Source: Stercorarius parasiticus (Eukaryota > Chordata > Aves > Charadriiformes > Stercorariidae). From it: DNA of 64,000 nucleotides. Shown in pieces: positions 12,586 through 24,501 of the stretch (positions are counted from its first letter, which is position 1; each line of letters opens with the position of its first letter). The notes beneath the pieces were generated by a model. The model had not been told where the DNA came from and ran no database searches. It saw only the letters and a program-made list of their open reading frames with translations. A program made the translations under genes and the position numbers. The stretch spans positions 1 to 64,000 of the forward strand of contig VWZL01003475.1 in the NCBI GenBank assembly GCA_013396915.1, read 5' to 3'.

Positions 12586-14759
12586 GTTCAGAGGAGGCTT
12601 CAGGTGAGGCTGCTCAGGGCAGTTAAGGCCTATTAGTGCACACAGGGCTTTGATATTCTTTACCAAAACCCTTTTTTCTTTAAGGTGCTGTACTTTTGTT
12701 ATGTTGCAACGTGCCACTCTGCACGTGAGTATTTTGCTATAAATGACACAGGTGGACATTGTACTCATTTGGTGTATAACACCCCAGCTCTTTACAGAGT
12801 CACGGCTTTTCAGATGTGGTTTGCATTAAAATCATGTATTTTTTACTAGAAGCTGCTTTATTATACAGTCATTCTTTAAGTATATTTTTGGGACATTTCT
12901 GAGGTGCTTTATCATTACGAGTATCACAGTATTTTCAGCATATCAGTGCATATGTCTGTGGGTACATGAGTCAGAAAAATACTTGTAAGAGTCTCATTTT
13001 AAATTTACTTCTGCAGTGGCTTAAGCTCCAGTGACTTCTTCCACAGAAGGTGCTACATTAATTCTCACGAGTAAGCTCATGTAGGTGACGTGCAAACATT
13101 ATGGCAGTTGAAATACATGGCCTCTGTAGTTTTCCTGCATTTTGAAGAACTTAAGGTTGATATTTAAACAAAAGTTTAGCAATGTTCCTTTTCAAAAATC
13201 AGAGGGGTTTTTTTTGAAAACTGTTCCTTTCCTTACACTTTCTCCAGAGGAATTTGGTCTATTGGAAAATATTGCTTCACTTCTGATGAGATTTCTGCTA
13301 TTATTGGAAAGTTGGCAGTTGGTCATAAATAAAACACAAAAAATCTTTTCCTAGTCCATACAATACTCTCAAAAAGTCACCAGCAGATCATATATAATGC
13401 CATATATAACATCTTCCAAATATGACACATATTTCTTTTTGTAGCTTGAAAATTTCATTAGAACATTTCTATGTTTTTACTCAATAAATATACTCAACAG
13501 CTCTAGTAGACAAACAGTAACTGCTTTCCTCCTAATGGCTTTGAAAGCCCAGCTTAACACTGAATTAACATAAATGTTGAAATAGCGATCACAGAGACTT
13601 TTATGCTTTTGTGCCTCCAGAAGGAAAGTCACACGGAGATCCCAGCAGCTCTAAGGGACCTCAGGTTTAATTCCTAATTACGGTTCAGAAACAGGTTGGA
13701 GACATGCTAAAAAGCTTTGAACACATTAATCAGAGACTAGTACGTGCAGAAAGTATTTATGCTATATCTAAGTAACAACATGACATGACCGTATGGTTTC
13801 TCTCTGGCATGCTTATGCTGTCAGCTGTTAACTGGCCAACATCTCTGACCACAGCTGTGACTACAGAGTTTAGCTGGACTAGCACTAAAATACTTATCAG
13901 GTGAATTACTGGATCCTCAGCAGAGCTATCCTAGAGGTGATGCTCTATAGTGAGGGCCCTCCTGCAATATCTGGGTTTTTACTTCTGGATTAATATTAGT
14001 GCAAATGTGCTTGCATGTGCTTCAGTCACACTTCATTTGGCTGTGCAGAGACATTCTTTCAGAGGGATGTGCTACTCTCAGAGGGGGAAGGAAAGACAGA
14101 GACGTTCCTGTTGTGTTGATCAGAAATGAAGCATTGTTGAAAACACTGAACCTGCCCGAAATGGCTGCTTCTTTTGATTTTGTCAAATCAGTTTTACATC
14201 AAATTAAGGCCTCGTTAACACAGTCCTGTTGGAAAGTCCTATTTGGAAAGAATGATGTGTGTGTGTAACCATAGTGCACAGCTCTCTGTCACAAGCCCTG
14301 CGAATTTGTACCTAAGGTGATTTACACAGGCCTAAATCTAATCTTGTTCAGAACAGACACAAAGACAGCTTGACTCCTCTCAACCTCTCAGCTTAAGCTA
14401 CATTGTGCTTGCTTTGAGCAGCTCTCTGATTTCTCTGAAGAAAACTGGATTTATCAAATCCAGTAGAAAATATCAGTGCAGAAGGCATAAAATATGTCAC
14501 TAGCCTTGACAAATATCTCCCAGTATATCCGCAGAGGAGTTTGTTGAAATCCCTCGGAGAAAGCCTTGCAAAATATACCTATGTTCCTACTAGCTGGAGA
14601 AAATCTAGTAATAGCTGTGATAACCCAAGTATAGTAGGAGTAATTAGTGCCTTTGTCAGGGAAGACATTATTCAGCTGTGTCAAAACATGCAGGTTAACT
14701 AATTATTCTCAGCTTCAAGGAATTATGTCAACTTCAACTAACTAGTTTTCAGGGCCCTG
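12586..14759. other. non-coding AT-rich DNA upstream of the candidate promoter
   Basis: No gene was recognised. It contains a small hairpin at 14444-14464 and a short GT repeat near 14257-14267. Sampled lines from the whole region left of 14.8 kb show no G/C strand bias (135 G, 134 C in 720 bases), unlike the region to the right. Confidence 0.65.
14444..14464. repeat. 9-bp hairpin with 3-base loop
   Basis: ACTGGATTT and AAATCCAGT are exact reverse complements around the loop ATC. It is short enough to arise by chance in a window this size. Confidence 0.8.
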
Positions 14760-15005
14760 AGTGCACCAATAGGCCTTAATTGCCCAAATCAGCTTCTCCT
14801 GGGATCTCTACCCACACACCCTCTGCATAAAGCTATTTAAGATCCATCTTTAAAGCTAGTACCGTTTTTTTTTTGGGGGGGAGGGGGAGTTTCGCAGTGT
14901 GTTCTTGGACCTGACCTAGTGCTTGTCTCATAGTTGCTGGCCTAGTGATGTCACAATGAATGTTCTGCTGTGGTCTATAAGACTGCATCCTTGTTGGTGA
15001 GGATG
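14760..15005 (+). promoter_or_regulatory. candidate TATA/CRE-type promoter
   Basis: Elements in order: a CCAAT pentamer at 14766-14770, TATTTAAG at 14834-14841, a T10-G7-A-G5 tract at 14865-14887, a nuclear-receptor-like half site TGACCT at 14912-14917, a CRE/ATF-like TGATGTCA (one mismatch to TGACGTCA) at 14946-14953, and TATAAG at 14976-14981. A start about 25-31 bases after the last TATA would fall near 15001-15010. There is no CpG island, so a tissue-restricted TATA promoter fits better than a housekeeping one. The strand bias of sampled + strand lines becomes transcription-like to the right of this point. An endogenous-retrovirus LTR supplying the same CRE and TATA signals is an alternative. 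Each motif alone is common by chance; the value lies in the cluster plus the splice signals that follow. Confidence 0.4.
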
Positions 15006-15127
15006 CTGCTCCTGTCTGTGTTGTAGTTAGTCTTGTCTCCTTGTGTGCTTTCTCTATGGACTAGATCTGTCCTTGTTTCTTTCTGATACTAGTCTGCTTG
15101 CACATCCTCTGAACTTAGTGCACAGAA
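15006..15127 (+). other. candidate first (non-coding) exon
   Basis: The 5' edge is only estimated from the TATA box. The 3' edge is the junction GAA|GTAAGT at 15128, a near-consensus donor. The stretch is pyrimidine-rich. Its ATG near 15055 is followed one codon later by a stop, so it would be 5' UTR or a lncRNA exon. It is followed after 298 bases by a strong branch/acceptor pair. There is no expression evidence. Confidence 0.35.
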
Positions 15128-15425
15128 GTAAGTTATTATATGCTTAATGTTTTTGCTTCTCTGCTGATTTAAAAGGAAGGCTTCTGAGAAGCTGTTACGC
15201 TCAGATGGGAGGAATGGTGCTTATCGTTGTTGTTATGATTCTCTGTCCCTTGGCTGTTTGTCACTAAATTTTGCTTAGGAAAAGCACTTCTTACTAGATT
15301 GTCTTATTTTAAAAGTCTTACTAGACTGTATATTCTTATTTCTTTACTTAGCTTTATTGGAAAGCTTGGAGAAATGAACATGCCCAGTAGAGTACTACTA
15401 ACATCTACTTCATTTGATTTAACAG

Positions 15426-15525
15426 AAAGAACTTATTAAGTTAAGCACACTCAAAGGTGAATGAAGATGGTTATGCGGTAATCCAGGAGCGTCTGAGATG
15501 ATGCTGTTAAACGCATGGGAGACAG
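15426..15525 (+). other. candidate second exon
   Basis: The 5' edge has an exact TACTAAC branch consensus at 15396-15402, whose branch A lies 24 bases before the AG at 15424-15425, with a moderate pyrimidine tract. The 3' edge is GACAG|GTAAAG, an acceptable donor at 15526. All three frames have stops in the first half. A frame opening at ATG 15498 stays open across the donor and would read on to a stop at about 15597 if unspliced (34 residues, unrecognised). This could be the end of a 5' UTR with a start codon, or a lncRNA exon. Confidence 0.35.
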
Positions 15526-18500
15526 GTAAAGAGGAGGTAGACTTTGCACTCTACAAAAATGGTCAGTATGTTCTCCTGCCTGTCACATTGTTAAGTTAAC
15601 AGGGAAGTTGGACATCCTGATTATAAATACTGCTATAATTCCTTCTGTCTTTGACAAGGAGAAAAAGTAAATGTTTCTTATAATTAAAGACTTAGCTAGG
15701 GAAAACCACATTCCTTAGCATTAGATGACCTAACAAACTCCCACAGAATGAACCTGTAATTGCTAGCAGCTCCCTTCCAAAGAGGTAAAGGGGGATGGGG
15801 AGTGGAGAATATGAGACTGTAATAGTATTCATTTCATTTCTGGAACGTTTAGACCTCTCAAGCCTTAAATTTGTGCTACTTAAATAATTATGCTCACTCT
15901 CTAAATATCATAAACATATATAGTGCAGAAAGGGTTCTAGCTAGGGTAGTAACTCTTCAACTTAATTTTATGCAAACATAAGTAGAATATTCATCAGTCA
16001 CTCCATATCTTTATGTATAAGCTGAAAAGACTTGTTCAAAAATATATGACCTTTTTTACCCAAAAAAACTATATAAAGTATTACTCTGTTCAAAATCAGC
16101 TAAACTAAAGCTACAGGATGTACAGTATCACTCTATTGATTATTACAGCAGTATTAAAGGTTTGACCAGAAACGCTATCCTTCTCATGACCAAGAAAGAC
16201 TGCCTGCTCTTAAGTATTTAGTGTTTCAGAAACTAAACATATATACTGCTGGAATTGCTGAGTCTTTTAAGATAAATGCAGATAAGGACACAGTGAGCAG
16301 ACTAGCATATTATTTTGTTGATTTGCCTCATTAAGGAGACTTTAAACTAATCAGGGATTCTCCAGCCTTATCATGTAAAAACTATTTGGCATATCTTGGC
16401 TATTAATCTCTGAATTAAGACTACTTAAACTTGGCTGTGTTAATACTACAAACTGGAAGACTTGAAATCCTAAAAGCTCATGTAGAGTTGCATCAAATAA
16501 TTTGACTTCTTTTTAGCTTGCACTTTTAGCTTTGTATTAAGATTAAGAAAAATCAGAGTTTGTTTTCCATGTTGACAAAGCATTCATGTTACTGCTGGGG
16601 AATAACACTTTCTTGTCATTATGCTCTTCAAAGTAACTAAATAGAATAGCGTACTTTGCAAATCTTAGTCTTCTGTCATTCTTAGTGGAAGGTCTTGTCT
16701 TATGCATTTGTTATTAAAAAAATTGGTCTCTTTCCGTTATTACTGTACTTTGAATTGCTGCTAATGCTGCTGTTTCAACACTTTATGAACAGTTACGTTA
16801 ACTATAATACTCCTTCCTTCCCAAAAACTTAAGAGTAACACATTGTTCTTTGACTGTCACTTTTACTTGTTTGTAGCTTTAAACTTCCTGATCCCAAGGA
16901 ATTCTGTTTATTCATTATTTATCTGTTCATATAACTTTCTGAAGGTATCTGTGGAATGCTGAAGTATTAGCCTTGATGGAGCTAGAGCGGGTGCTCTGAG
17001 GCTGTATGCAGGGAAGAAGAGAGTTTGAGTGATTAGATGTCCTGCATGTGTTCCTATGAAACAGTTGTGAATTTCAGTGGACCATGCTGTAGTAGACACT
17101 GATTTGTGCATTAAGGAAAAACGTTCCAGTTCTATTTGCCTCACTGTTTATTCTGCAGGTTTTGTTTTGCAAAGGTTGTTGAATTTCCTGAACAAATGAC
17201 TAAAGCCAAGCGTATTTTTTACAAGTCTTCACTTTGCAGCTAGAAAAACACTTCAACACTTGTATTCCCACTGCTTTGCAAACACAGAACAAGGTATGTT
17301 TTAATCATAAGTATTTGTAAACGAAGATTTCACTCTGCTGAATGTAAATTGTTATAATGACTTTATTGGATTTTCCCATAAATAGGGTTGTGTGCAGCAA
17401 CAAGTTAATAGAGGACTAGAGTATAAATACTTGTTACATTTCCCTTTGAAATCAAGGAGCGTGTTTACTTCTGTGGTTGTGCGTTCATGGTGATGGATCT
17501 ATTTATTTGACTTTCCAGAACCATAAGATGAGATTTTATATACCTAGTAGCATATGAAATCACTATCTGGGAAGAAAACTCTAAAACAATTTCTTTGCAC
17601 TAAGTAGGCAGCACAATCAAAAACTTTGGTTATGGATTGTTGATAAGCTACAAGGAACAGGGACTGGAAAGAAAGTCCATTTCTTATGTTATATATTCTC
17701 GTATATGATCTAAAATTTTCTTTCCTGAAGGATCTTATCTTTACTAAATCTCAGCCTTAAGAGAAACTTATCTTAAACTAAGAATTTAAAAACAAGCATT
17801 ACTTGAAAGGATTCAAACCAGCATTGCAGCCTTACTATGGAATCAACAGATAAGAATAAAAAAAAAAGTTAAAGTGAAATTCAGGAACTTTAAGCACACT
17901 TTAAAGTGGGCTTTTCAAATACTAAACTGTTGAAATCAAAAATTCTCAGAAGAATGTGTCAGGCTTTATGGACTGTCTCTACCTTCCCACCTTGCCTTCC
18001 CCCAGGAAGTGCTGGGAAGAATTGAGGGCTGATCAAATATTTTCTGAGAAGATAAAGATGATGTGCAAAGCACTTTCTGCTCCAGACTGAGGCTAGCAAG
18101 CCTCATACAAATATTTCCATGTTGTGAATAAGAACAGTCTATTCTCAGAAAAATAGTGAATTTGTAGTGATATATCTCATCGAACGGGAAGGATGTTTTC
18201 TCCTGAGAAATATGGGGTGAAAAGCAGTGAAGTGAGGACAGCAAAACAAGCTAATGACTTGAGTCTGGATTGGCTACAAAAATATTTTTATTAATATCTC
18301 TCATGTCAGAGGAGGTCTAGCTCATGAGTTACTTGCTATTTAGATTGTAGCAGAGAAAGGAGGGACAGTCTAAGATTTTTAGTGTATTTTGAGGATTTAT
18401 AAGCTGCTCTTTTACTTCTATATTGCCAGCCTTAGCTTTAAGTTGTAGTTCCCTTATCCACCTTATTTTAAAATACTGTATAAATAGAAATGGAGAAATG

Positions 18501-21500
18501 AGAGTCCTGTGAGTATGTACTTCTAGATCTTGTTTGTAAGCATCCTGGAGTAAATTGTGTTCCAAAAGAAATAAATTGTAAAAGGAGAGAATTGTAATTC
18601 TGATTGATCCTGGGCCATTTGGGTAATGTGCAGAATGTTTCCATTCCTCTGTTACGTTTGGAATGTGGAGTAACTTGTGAAGGCAGAACTGGCTGAAGAA
18701 AGCAGTCAAAAAAGGACATGAGACATAAGACAATAGGCTAAAAAGCACTTTTTCCATGTAGACATTGGTTATACAGGGTAATACAAAGCAAAAAGGTTGC
18801 ATTGGTCTAATTCTCTTTGATACTATTTTGTATTATATTTTCCTATTATTCTCAGAAGAAACCGTGTCTGTTTTTATATACATCTGGTACCAGTCATGAA
18901 TCTTACTTGGAGGACTGAGCAAGTAAAGGATGGGGAGGCAAGTAGTTGTATAAACATAGGCATGGGTATAGATCTTTCTATAAACAGGGCCTGACTTTTG
19001 ACAGGAAGATATAACTCAAATTAATAAAGGAAGGAAGTTCAGCATATAAGATGTGAAAAATAAAAGGCTACAGAAAAGCTTAAACTAAAAAATATATAAA
19101 TATATACATTGAAAATGATTGGGAGTCCTGGATCTTAAATGACCCATTTATCCTCATCTTTATGAATTATCTAAATTATATTATTGAATCTGTTCTTCTA
19201 TCTCAACTGGTAAAACTAACTGGGTGAAATCAGAGCTCCTGCACGCTATGATTTTGTAGTGGAGTCACTATAAAAGGAAATTGTGATGAATCTGAAACAA
19301 AGGGGACTGATGGAAGACTCTCTGGATATAATTGCGCTTAACTACAGTAGGGTATAATTGCACTTAACTACAGTAAAGAATTCTATATAATATCATACAA
19401 AAGATTAATCTACAAGGTCAATCAGTATTGTACAGGGAGCAATGAATAAAGCATTAGTTTGAACACCAAAGACAAATGATACTTATGTGAAATAGAAACA
19501 GTTTAAGAAAGGAATGTTAAACTTCTAATGCTTCAGTCATCAGTATTGCAGATGAAAAACAATATTAACACACTGATTATTTGGGGTTTTGTCCTTAAAA
19601 TGTTACTATTAAAATAAGACTGATCTGCAAGGTAATTCATGGGGTTTTTTTAAATTATTAGGGTCTTACATATGAGAATACATTTGGTAAGGGGTTGAAG
19701 GTATTGTCATTCTTGGTTAATTGTGGTTCAGGCCAGAGGATTACAGCTGTATCTTAATGATGTTCATGGTGAACTTTTTTTTTACTGATGCAGAAGAAAT
19801 CTGGAAATAAGAACTCAATTATGTAGGAAAATGTCTTCTAGTTGGTTTAAAGTTTGGGGGTTTTTGCCATTGTTTTTTGTACTACTTCAATGTAAAAATC
19901 TAGTTGCTTAATTTTTTCTGACATGTAACCTCTTTTGGTGAAGGTTAAAGTGGGATAAAAGATGGTAAGAAGTGCAACTTATTGGAGTGTCCACAGTAGT
20001 CACTATTTCTTATTGGTAGTGTTCAAATTAAGTGAAGAATAATCAGATGAGTCATAGGGAATGTCTGTTTTAGTAATCAAGTATTATCTAGCTCGCACAG
20101 AAAATGGGTGCGAGGTATTATGAAGTAGAAATTCAGTCGTGTTCCCCCCGGCCTTGAGGGGAAACTTTCTCAGGCTGTGTATAGGTTTTATTTGGCACCG
20201 TATGTTTTGCAGGAAAATGTGTCATGTTTTAAGTTAGAAACATTGATGTCCATTGTGGTGGACATTCCATGTATGCCGCTAGTCCATAGGCAGCATCAAC
20301 AACCAAGTAAGAGTTTGTTGATTCTTTAATGTTTTATTCTGGAAGTCAAAATGGATTATGGACAGCCTGTAGTTTAATATCAAAATTTCATGAGTTCATG
20401 GATGTAGATAATGTTTACCTCTGAAGGAACACAATTAAAAGTATGGATGGAGTACTTGGTAAATTTTGAGAGATTCAAAGCTGCATGTCTAGCTCAGGCA
20501 TTGATAGACTATAAATGTGGGAGAGCTAGATGCTGCAGCTGTGTTATTGAACACTTGACAGCAATGTCTGGAAGTAAAATAGAGCTAAATGTTGTTCAAA
20601 TGAAATTTACATATGCAAAAGATTTGTCTTAGACAAAATCTGCTCAGTGATAACTAGAAAGAAATGTATTAAGGTTTTCTAGAGTGGTATTGATAGAAAG
20701 TGTAAATGCACCAAAAGGATTAGCTATCTATCTTGTTGAATAATCTGATCAGGTTCAAAAGTGTGTGATCAGTAGCAGAAACAGAAGTTCTGGTATGTTT
20801 GCTGAGCACAGGTAAGGGAATGGTGGAGGCAGGTGACCAAATTAGAGCTGCAGACCGTTATTTACACTGCTTACATTAAAAACAAACAAAAAATTCAGTA
20901 ACAACCCTGTTATACTGCAACCCCAAAACTCCTTTCTTTGCTTCTTGTGTTTTTTCTTGCTTCCCTGAAATTGATTTGCTAGAAGGTATTATAATTAAAG
21001 CAGGTGCAATTCCTTTTGTACTAAATGTTACGACAGGAAAAAGGTTTAGGGGCATGAACTTGTGAAGTGGGGTTGTATGTGGTTGCTAATATTTAGTGTT
21101 GCCATATCCTAATTCAGGGGAAAAAAGATGTCCAAATAATAAGTGCTTATTAAAAAGGCAGACTCATTTCTTCATGATTAGAAGATGGCATGGTTTAACT
21201 ACAGAACAGCATTGGGAAAACGAGTCAGCTGCTGAGGCAGATAAACAGAAAACTGAACACATGAATGGTAGCACACTTGGAAAATGGAGTTCTGCCATGG
21301 TCAATGGAGGTTGTGTCTGTATGTATTTCCAATTAAAAAATGATATTAATCCTTCGAAGTGCTGTCACCTGGCAATGGACCTGTCCTGGTGGTGGGGGAG
21401 GGGAGTAGTTGCAAGCAAGAGAGCTTGGTCCTTGCTTAAGCAGAATTACCAACTCGGCTGCCCTAGAAAAGTAGATACTGTCTTGTCCTCTTTCCAGAAA

Positions 21501-24458
21501 GGAAGCAGAATATACAACTGAGCCCTAGAGCTTTCTGGCATGGTCTTAAATTTCGTGCATGTTGAGACTTGTTTTTATGTTTGGCTGAAGCAAGAATGTA
21601 CCTTTAAGTCGTACTCCCTGGAGACAGCTGGAGTTTACTGTCATGTAGAGGCTGAGTGACACATCAGCACTGGAGGAACCACTGATTGGTCCTTTACCTT
21701 TTATGTGCAATAAAGTCTGTAATGGCTAGTGTGAATTCTGTATAGTAGCTCAAGCATGTAGGGCAGTGGGGTCACCCTCAGGAGCTGGGCCTGCAGAAGG
21801 TGACTCAAGTTAGCTCATTAGGACTGGAGGCCGCACTGGAGGAGTGTCTACAGCTGAGGTGCAGACAGATGGGAAGTAGGGGCTTGACTTCTGTTACAGA
21901 GGAAGAAGGGAAGATACTATGTAGATGAAGGTGGCTGGGTAAAAGCCCAAACTCTGAACGGTCTTGAACAAAAGACCCTTGTTTTGTGGACGAGGAGCTG
22001 AAAAATTAAGCCAAGAAGAAATACAGCTTAGAAGGCAGTAACAGAACAGTTTTTGCCCATTGAGCTCCAGGAACAGCAAGGAATGTGTATACAATCTGTT
22101 AGAGAGATTAGCTCTATGTTGGTGTTATGTTGAGTTTTTAAAACAAAGCTACTTAATGCTTATTTTGTTTCAACTGAAGTCAGAGGAAAGACCTGTGGAG
22201 CACGGTCTGTGTGGCTCGCAGGCATTCATAGAGCTTTCAGCTTGAAGTTTAGTCACAATAAAATGTTAATTGTAGTATTAACTACTGTAAACTGTGCTAG
22301 CTGGCAACAAAGGTCGAATGCTCTTAAAAAAGCAAGGATTGTTATGCAAAGTGAAAACTCAGACTTTCGAAGAAAACTAGTAATAAGGTGTGTCTGAAAT
22401 CTTAATCACTGGATTTAATGTATATCCACATGCTTTAAAATTATTTCAGTGAACTGCCTAATCAGTTTTGAAGAACTGTTATTGTAGAACTGCAAATTAA
22501 GGCATGTCTTAATCTTCCAGTCAGATTATGAATAAAGCAGATGAGCAAAAATGTTCTTTTGAACTTTCTGATTAATTATTATGCTCAGTGATAGATAAGA
22601 TAATCACTACAGGATGTAGACGCCTGCCAGTTCCAGGGTTGTGTAAATGGAAACTCAATGACTCAAGAATTGAGTTTTAAGTGATATGTATTAAGTTCAT
22701 TAACTTTCCCTGTGCAGATAAAAAAACTGTAATGAGACATACCCTTGTCTCTAAATTCAAGGCTGCAAGCCTAGAAAGTATATATGCATGTACTCTACCA
22801 CAAATGTAGCAATAATATTAAGGTTTGTGGGCTGTTAATGCAGAAATGAGATGTAGCATCTTGCTGGATAAACAGCCCCATTTCATTTGTGTTAGGACCT
22901 ATATGGATTATGTCACTGAAATGTTCAGTATGTGGGACTGTGGTATGCAAACATTTAGACCCACCATTTACTCCTAAAGTCTAGGTTAACTGCATAAAGG
23001 ATCTTGGTGAATTTGGGCCTTGAACAGACCCCTCAGGTACTTCATAAATGGTGTAATTCTACTGAAGAGAGTACACATAAGAATTACTTGTCATCTGTAT
23101 TTTAGAAATAAGTTTTTACTTATTAGACTTTTCCAGACAGGCACATAGAAGGCATAGAACCTAGAATAGGGAAAGCATGGAATATGGCTCTTAAAACAGA
23201 TAAACCAGGTCCGAAGTTAAGATAAGTCTACTAACAGGCTGTTATTTTGAGAGACTAATCAAATGATGTAGAAACTAACAGCAAGGTGTGTTTCTGTTTA
23301 AGCTTCAGGGTAAGACTGTCTTCCACAGGTTATCTTCACAAGCCAGTTTAGACTGAAATTGATTCCATCTCTTCCAAAGTAATTCTGCACAATTTCTTTC
23401 TCCATGCATTTTATGCAACAGAGGAATGGGATATAAACTAGACAAGTGTTATTTCTGTAGACTTATTTTTCCCTTCTTATACCTGCTACTTTGGCCTTGG
23501 AAGTTAGGAATTGGCTCTGCATAGCAGAATAAAATAAATTCTAAAGATAATATCTTTTTTATATGGACTGTTACAGTGTTTGTAAGTTCAGATATGTTGG
23601 CAAAACTTTCAGTGATCTATAATTTTACGTGCTTGATTATCCTAACCTTATTGTTGGGTTAAATTCCTTTTCTAAAACACTGTTTCTTTGTTTTCAACAT
23701 CAAAATCTTTCTTTCATGTTAGACTTGAATTGGGAAACAAAGCAATCGGATTTTTGCCTGTTCCTTACCTCTAGGCTTGCTGGATAGGACAGTTCAGATC
23801 AGATGTTTGGTATCAGAAACATCATAGCATTTAGTCTGGTGTGGGAGTAGAGCTTTCTAGAAATTCTTATAAATCTTATGGTGTAGCTATTAAGTCAGTT
23901 CCCATAGCCGATCATTTTTCTTGCCTAACTGATGAATCACACTTCTAGAGCTTGTACATCAAGAGTTAAGAACTCTATGGGAACTTCAGTACAGGACTAG
24001 GCATCAACAATCTGTCTTTCTCTTTCTGTCCTCCAAGGAACGGGGAGGGAGACTTTCTGGCATTGAGGTTTTCTCTCTGTAGCAGACTTGGCACATCGTT
24101 TACTTACACTCACTTGATGTTTGAAAGGTTTCCTTTGCAGAATGTGTCTGGAAGCGTTTCTTCCCTTCAAAGCTTAAGACTTTGTAAATGCTAATGATTC
24201 TCATGTGAGAGAAGGGGTTGCTATATGTCTTGTCCCTTCTTCCCAGTCTGCCAGTGAGCAAGTTAGCCACTTAATGTTCTTTAAGTTCTCTTTCTGAAGA
24301 TTTGCTTGATAAAGATGATAAAGACTTTACCATTTTAACTCATTTGTTTAGCTGCAATAAGCTCAGCTACTCGTGTGGGGTTTTTTTTCCCTTTCCTAGA
24401 GCAGCCACAAAAGAATACAAGCTGTGCACTGTGGAAAAAGTACATTTTTTTCCCTTTT
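15526..24458 (+). other. probable intronic or intergenic DNA, no gene recognised
   Basis: No homologous protein was recognised. The longest frame in the window (157 codons, minus strand, 18329-18802) lies here. It has no identifiable domain and runs opposite to the inferred transcription, so I treat it as chance. Also present are a 26-base tandem duplication (19327-19378), a splice-flanked 54-base candidate exon (17240-17293), and a G-rich stretch near 21389-21405. Sampled lines here and further right carry more G than C on the + strand. Confidence 0.6.
19327..19378. repeat. 2 x 26-base tandem duplication
   Basis: Units 19327-19352 and 19353-19378 both begin TATAATTGC and contain CTTAACTACAGTA. 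They differ at an internal G/A and near the unit end. The high identity of only two copies suggests a fairly recent local duplication. Confidence 0.9.
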
Positions 24459-24501
24459 AAAAAAAAAAAAAACCAAACAAAACAAACCAACCCAAACAAA
24501 A
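24459..24501 (+). repeat. A tract followed by A/C-rich low complexity
   Basis: A run of A is followed by repeated CAAA/CCAA words, preceded by a T-rich segment. This is low-complexity sequence, possibly a decayed poly-A end. No element body was recognised. Confidence 0.75.

Noticed and set aside
18329..18802. 157-codon minus-strand frame, the longest in the window
   Set aside because: No recognisable domain, composition like its surroundings, and opposite to the inferred transcription. A single frame of this length is not surprising in 64 kb of AT-rich DNA.
21389..21405. G-rich GGTGGTGGGGGAGGGG stretch as a G-quadruplex
   Set aside because: Only two runs reach three or more G, so it does not meet the canonical four-run pattern.
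21096..21521. 141-codon + strand frame
   Set aside because: The translation has no recognisable domain or biased codon use, and the start is not a convincing ATG context. Treated as chance.
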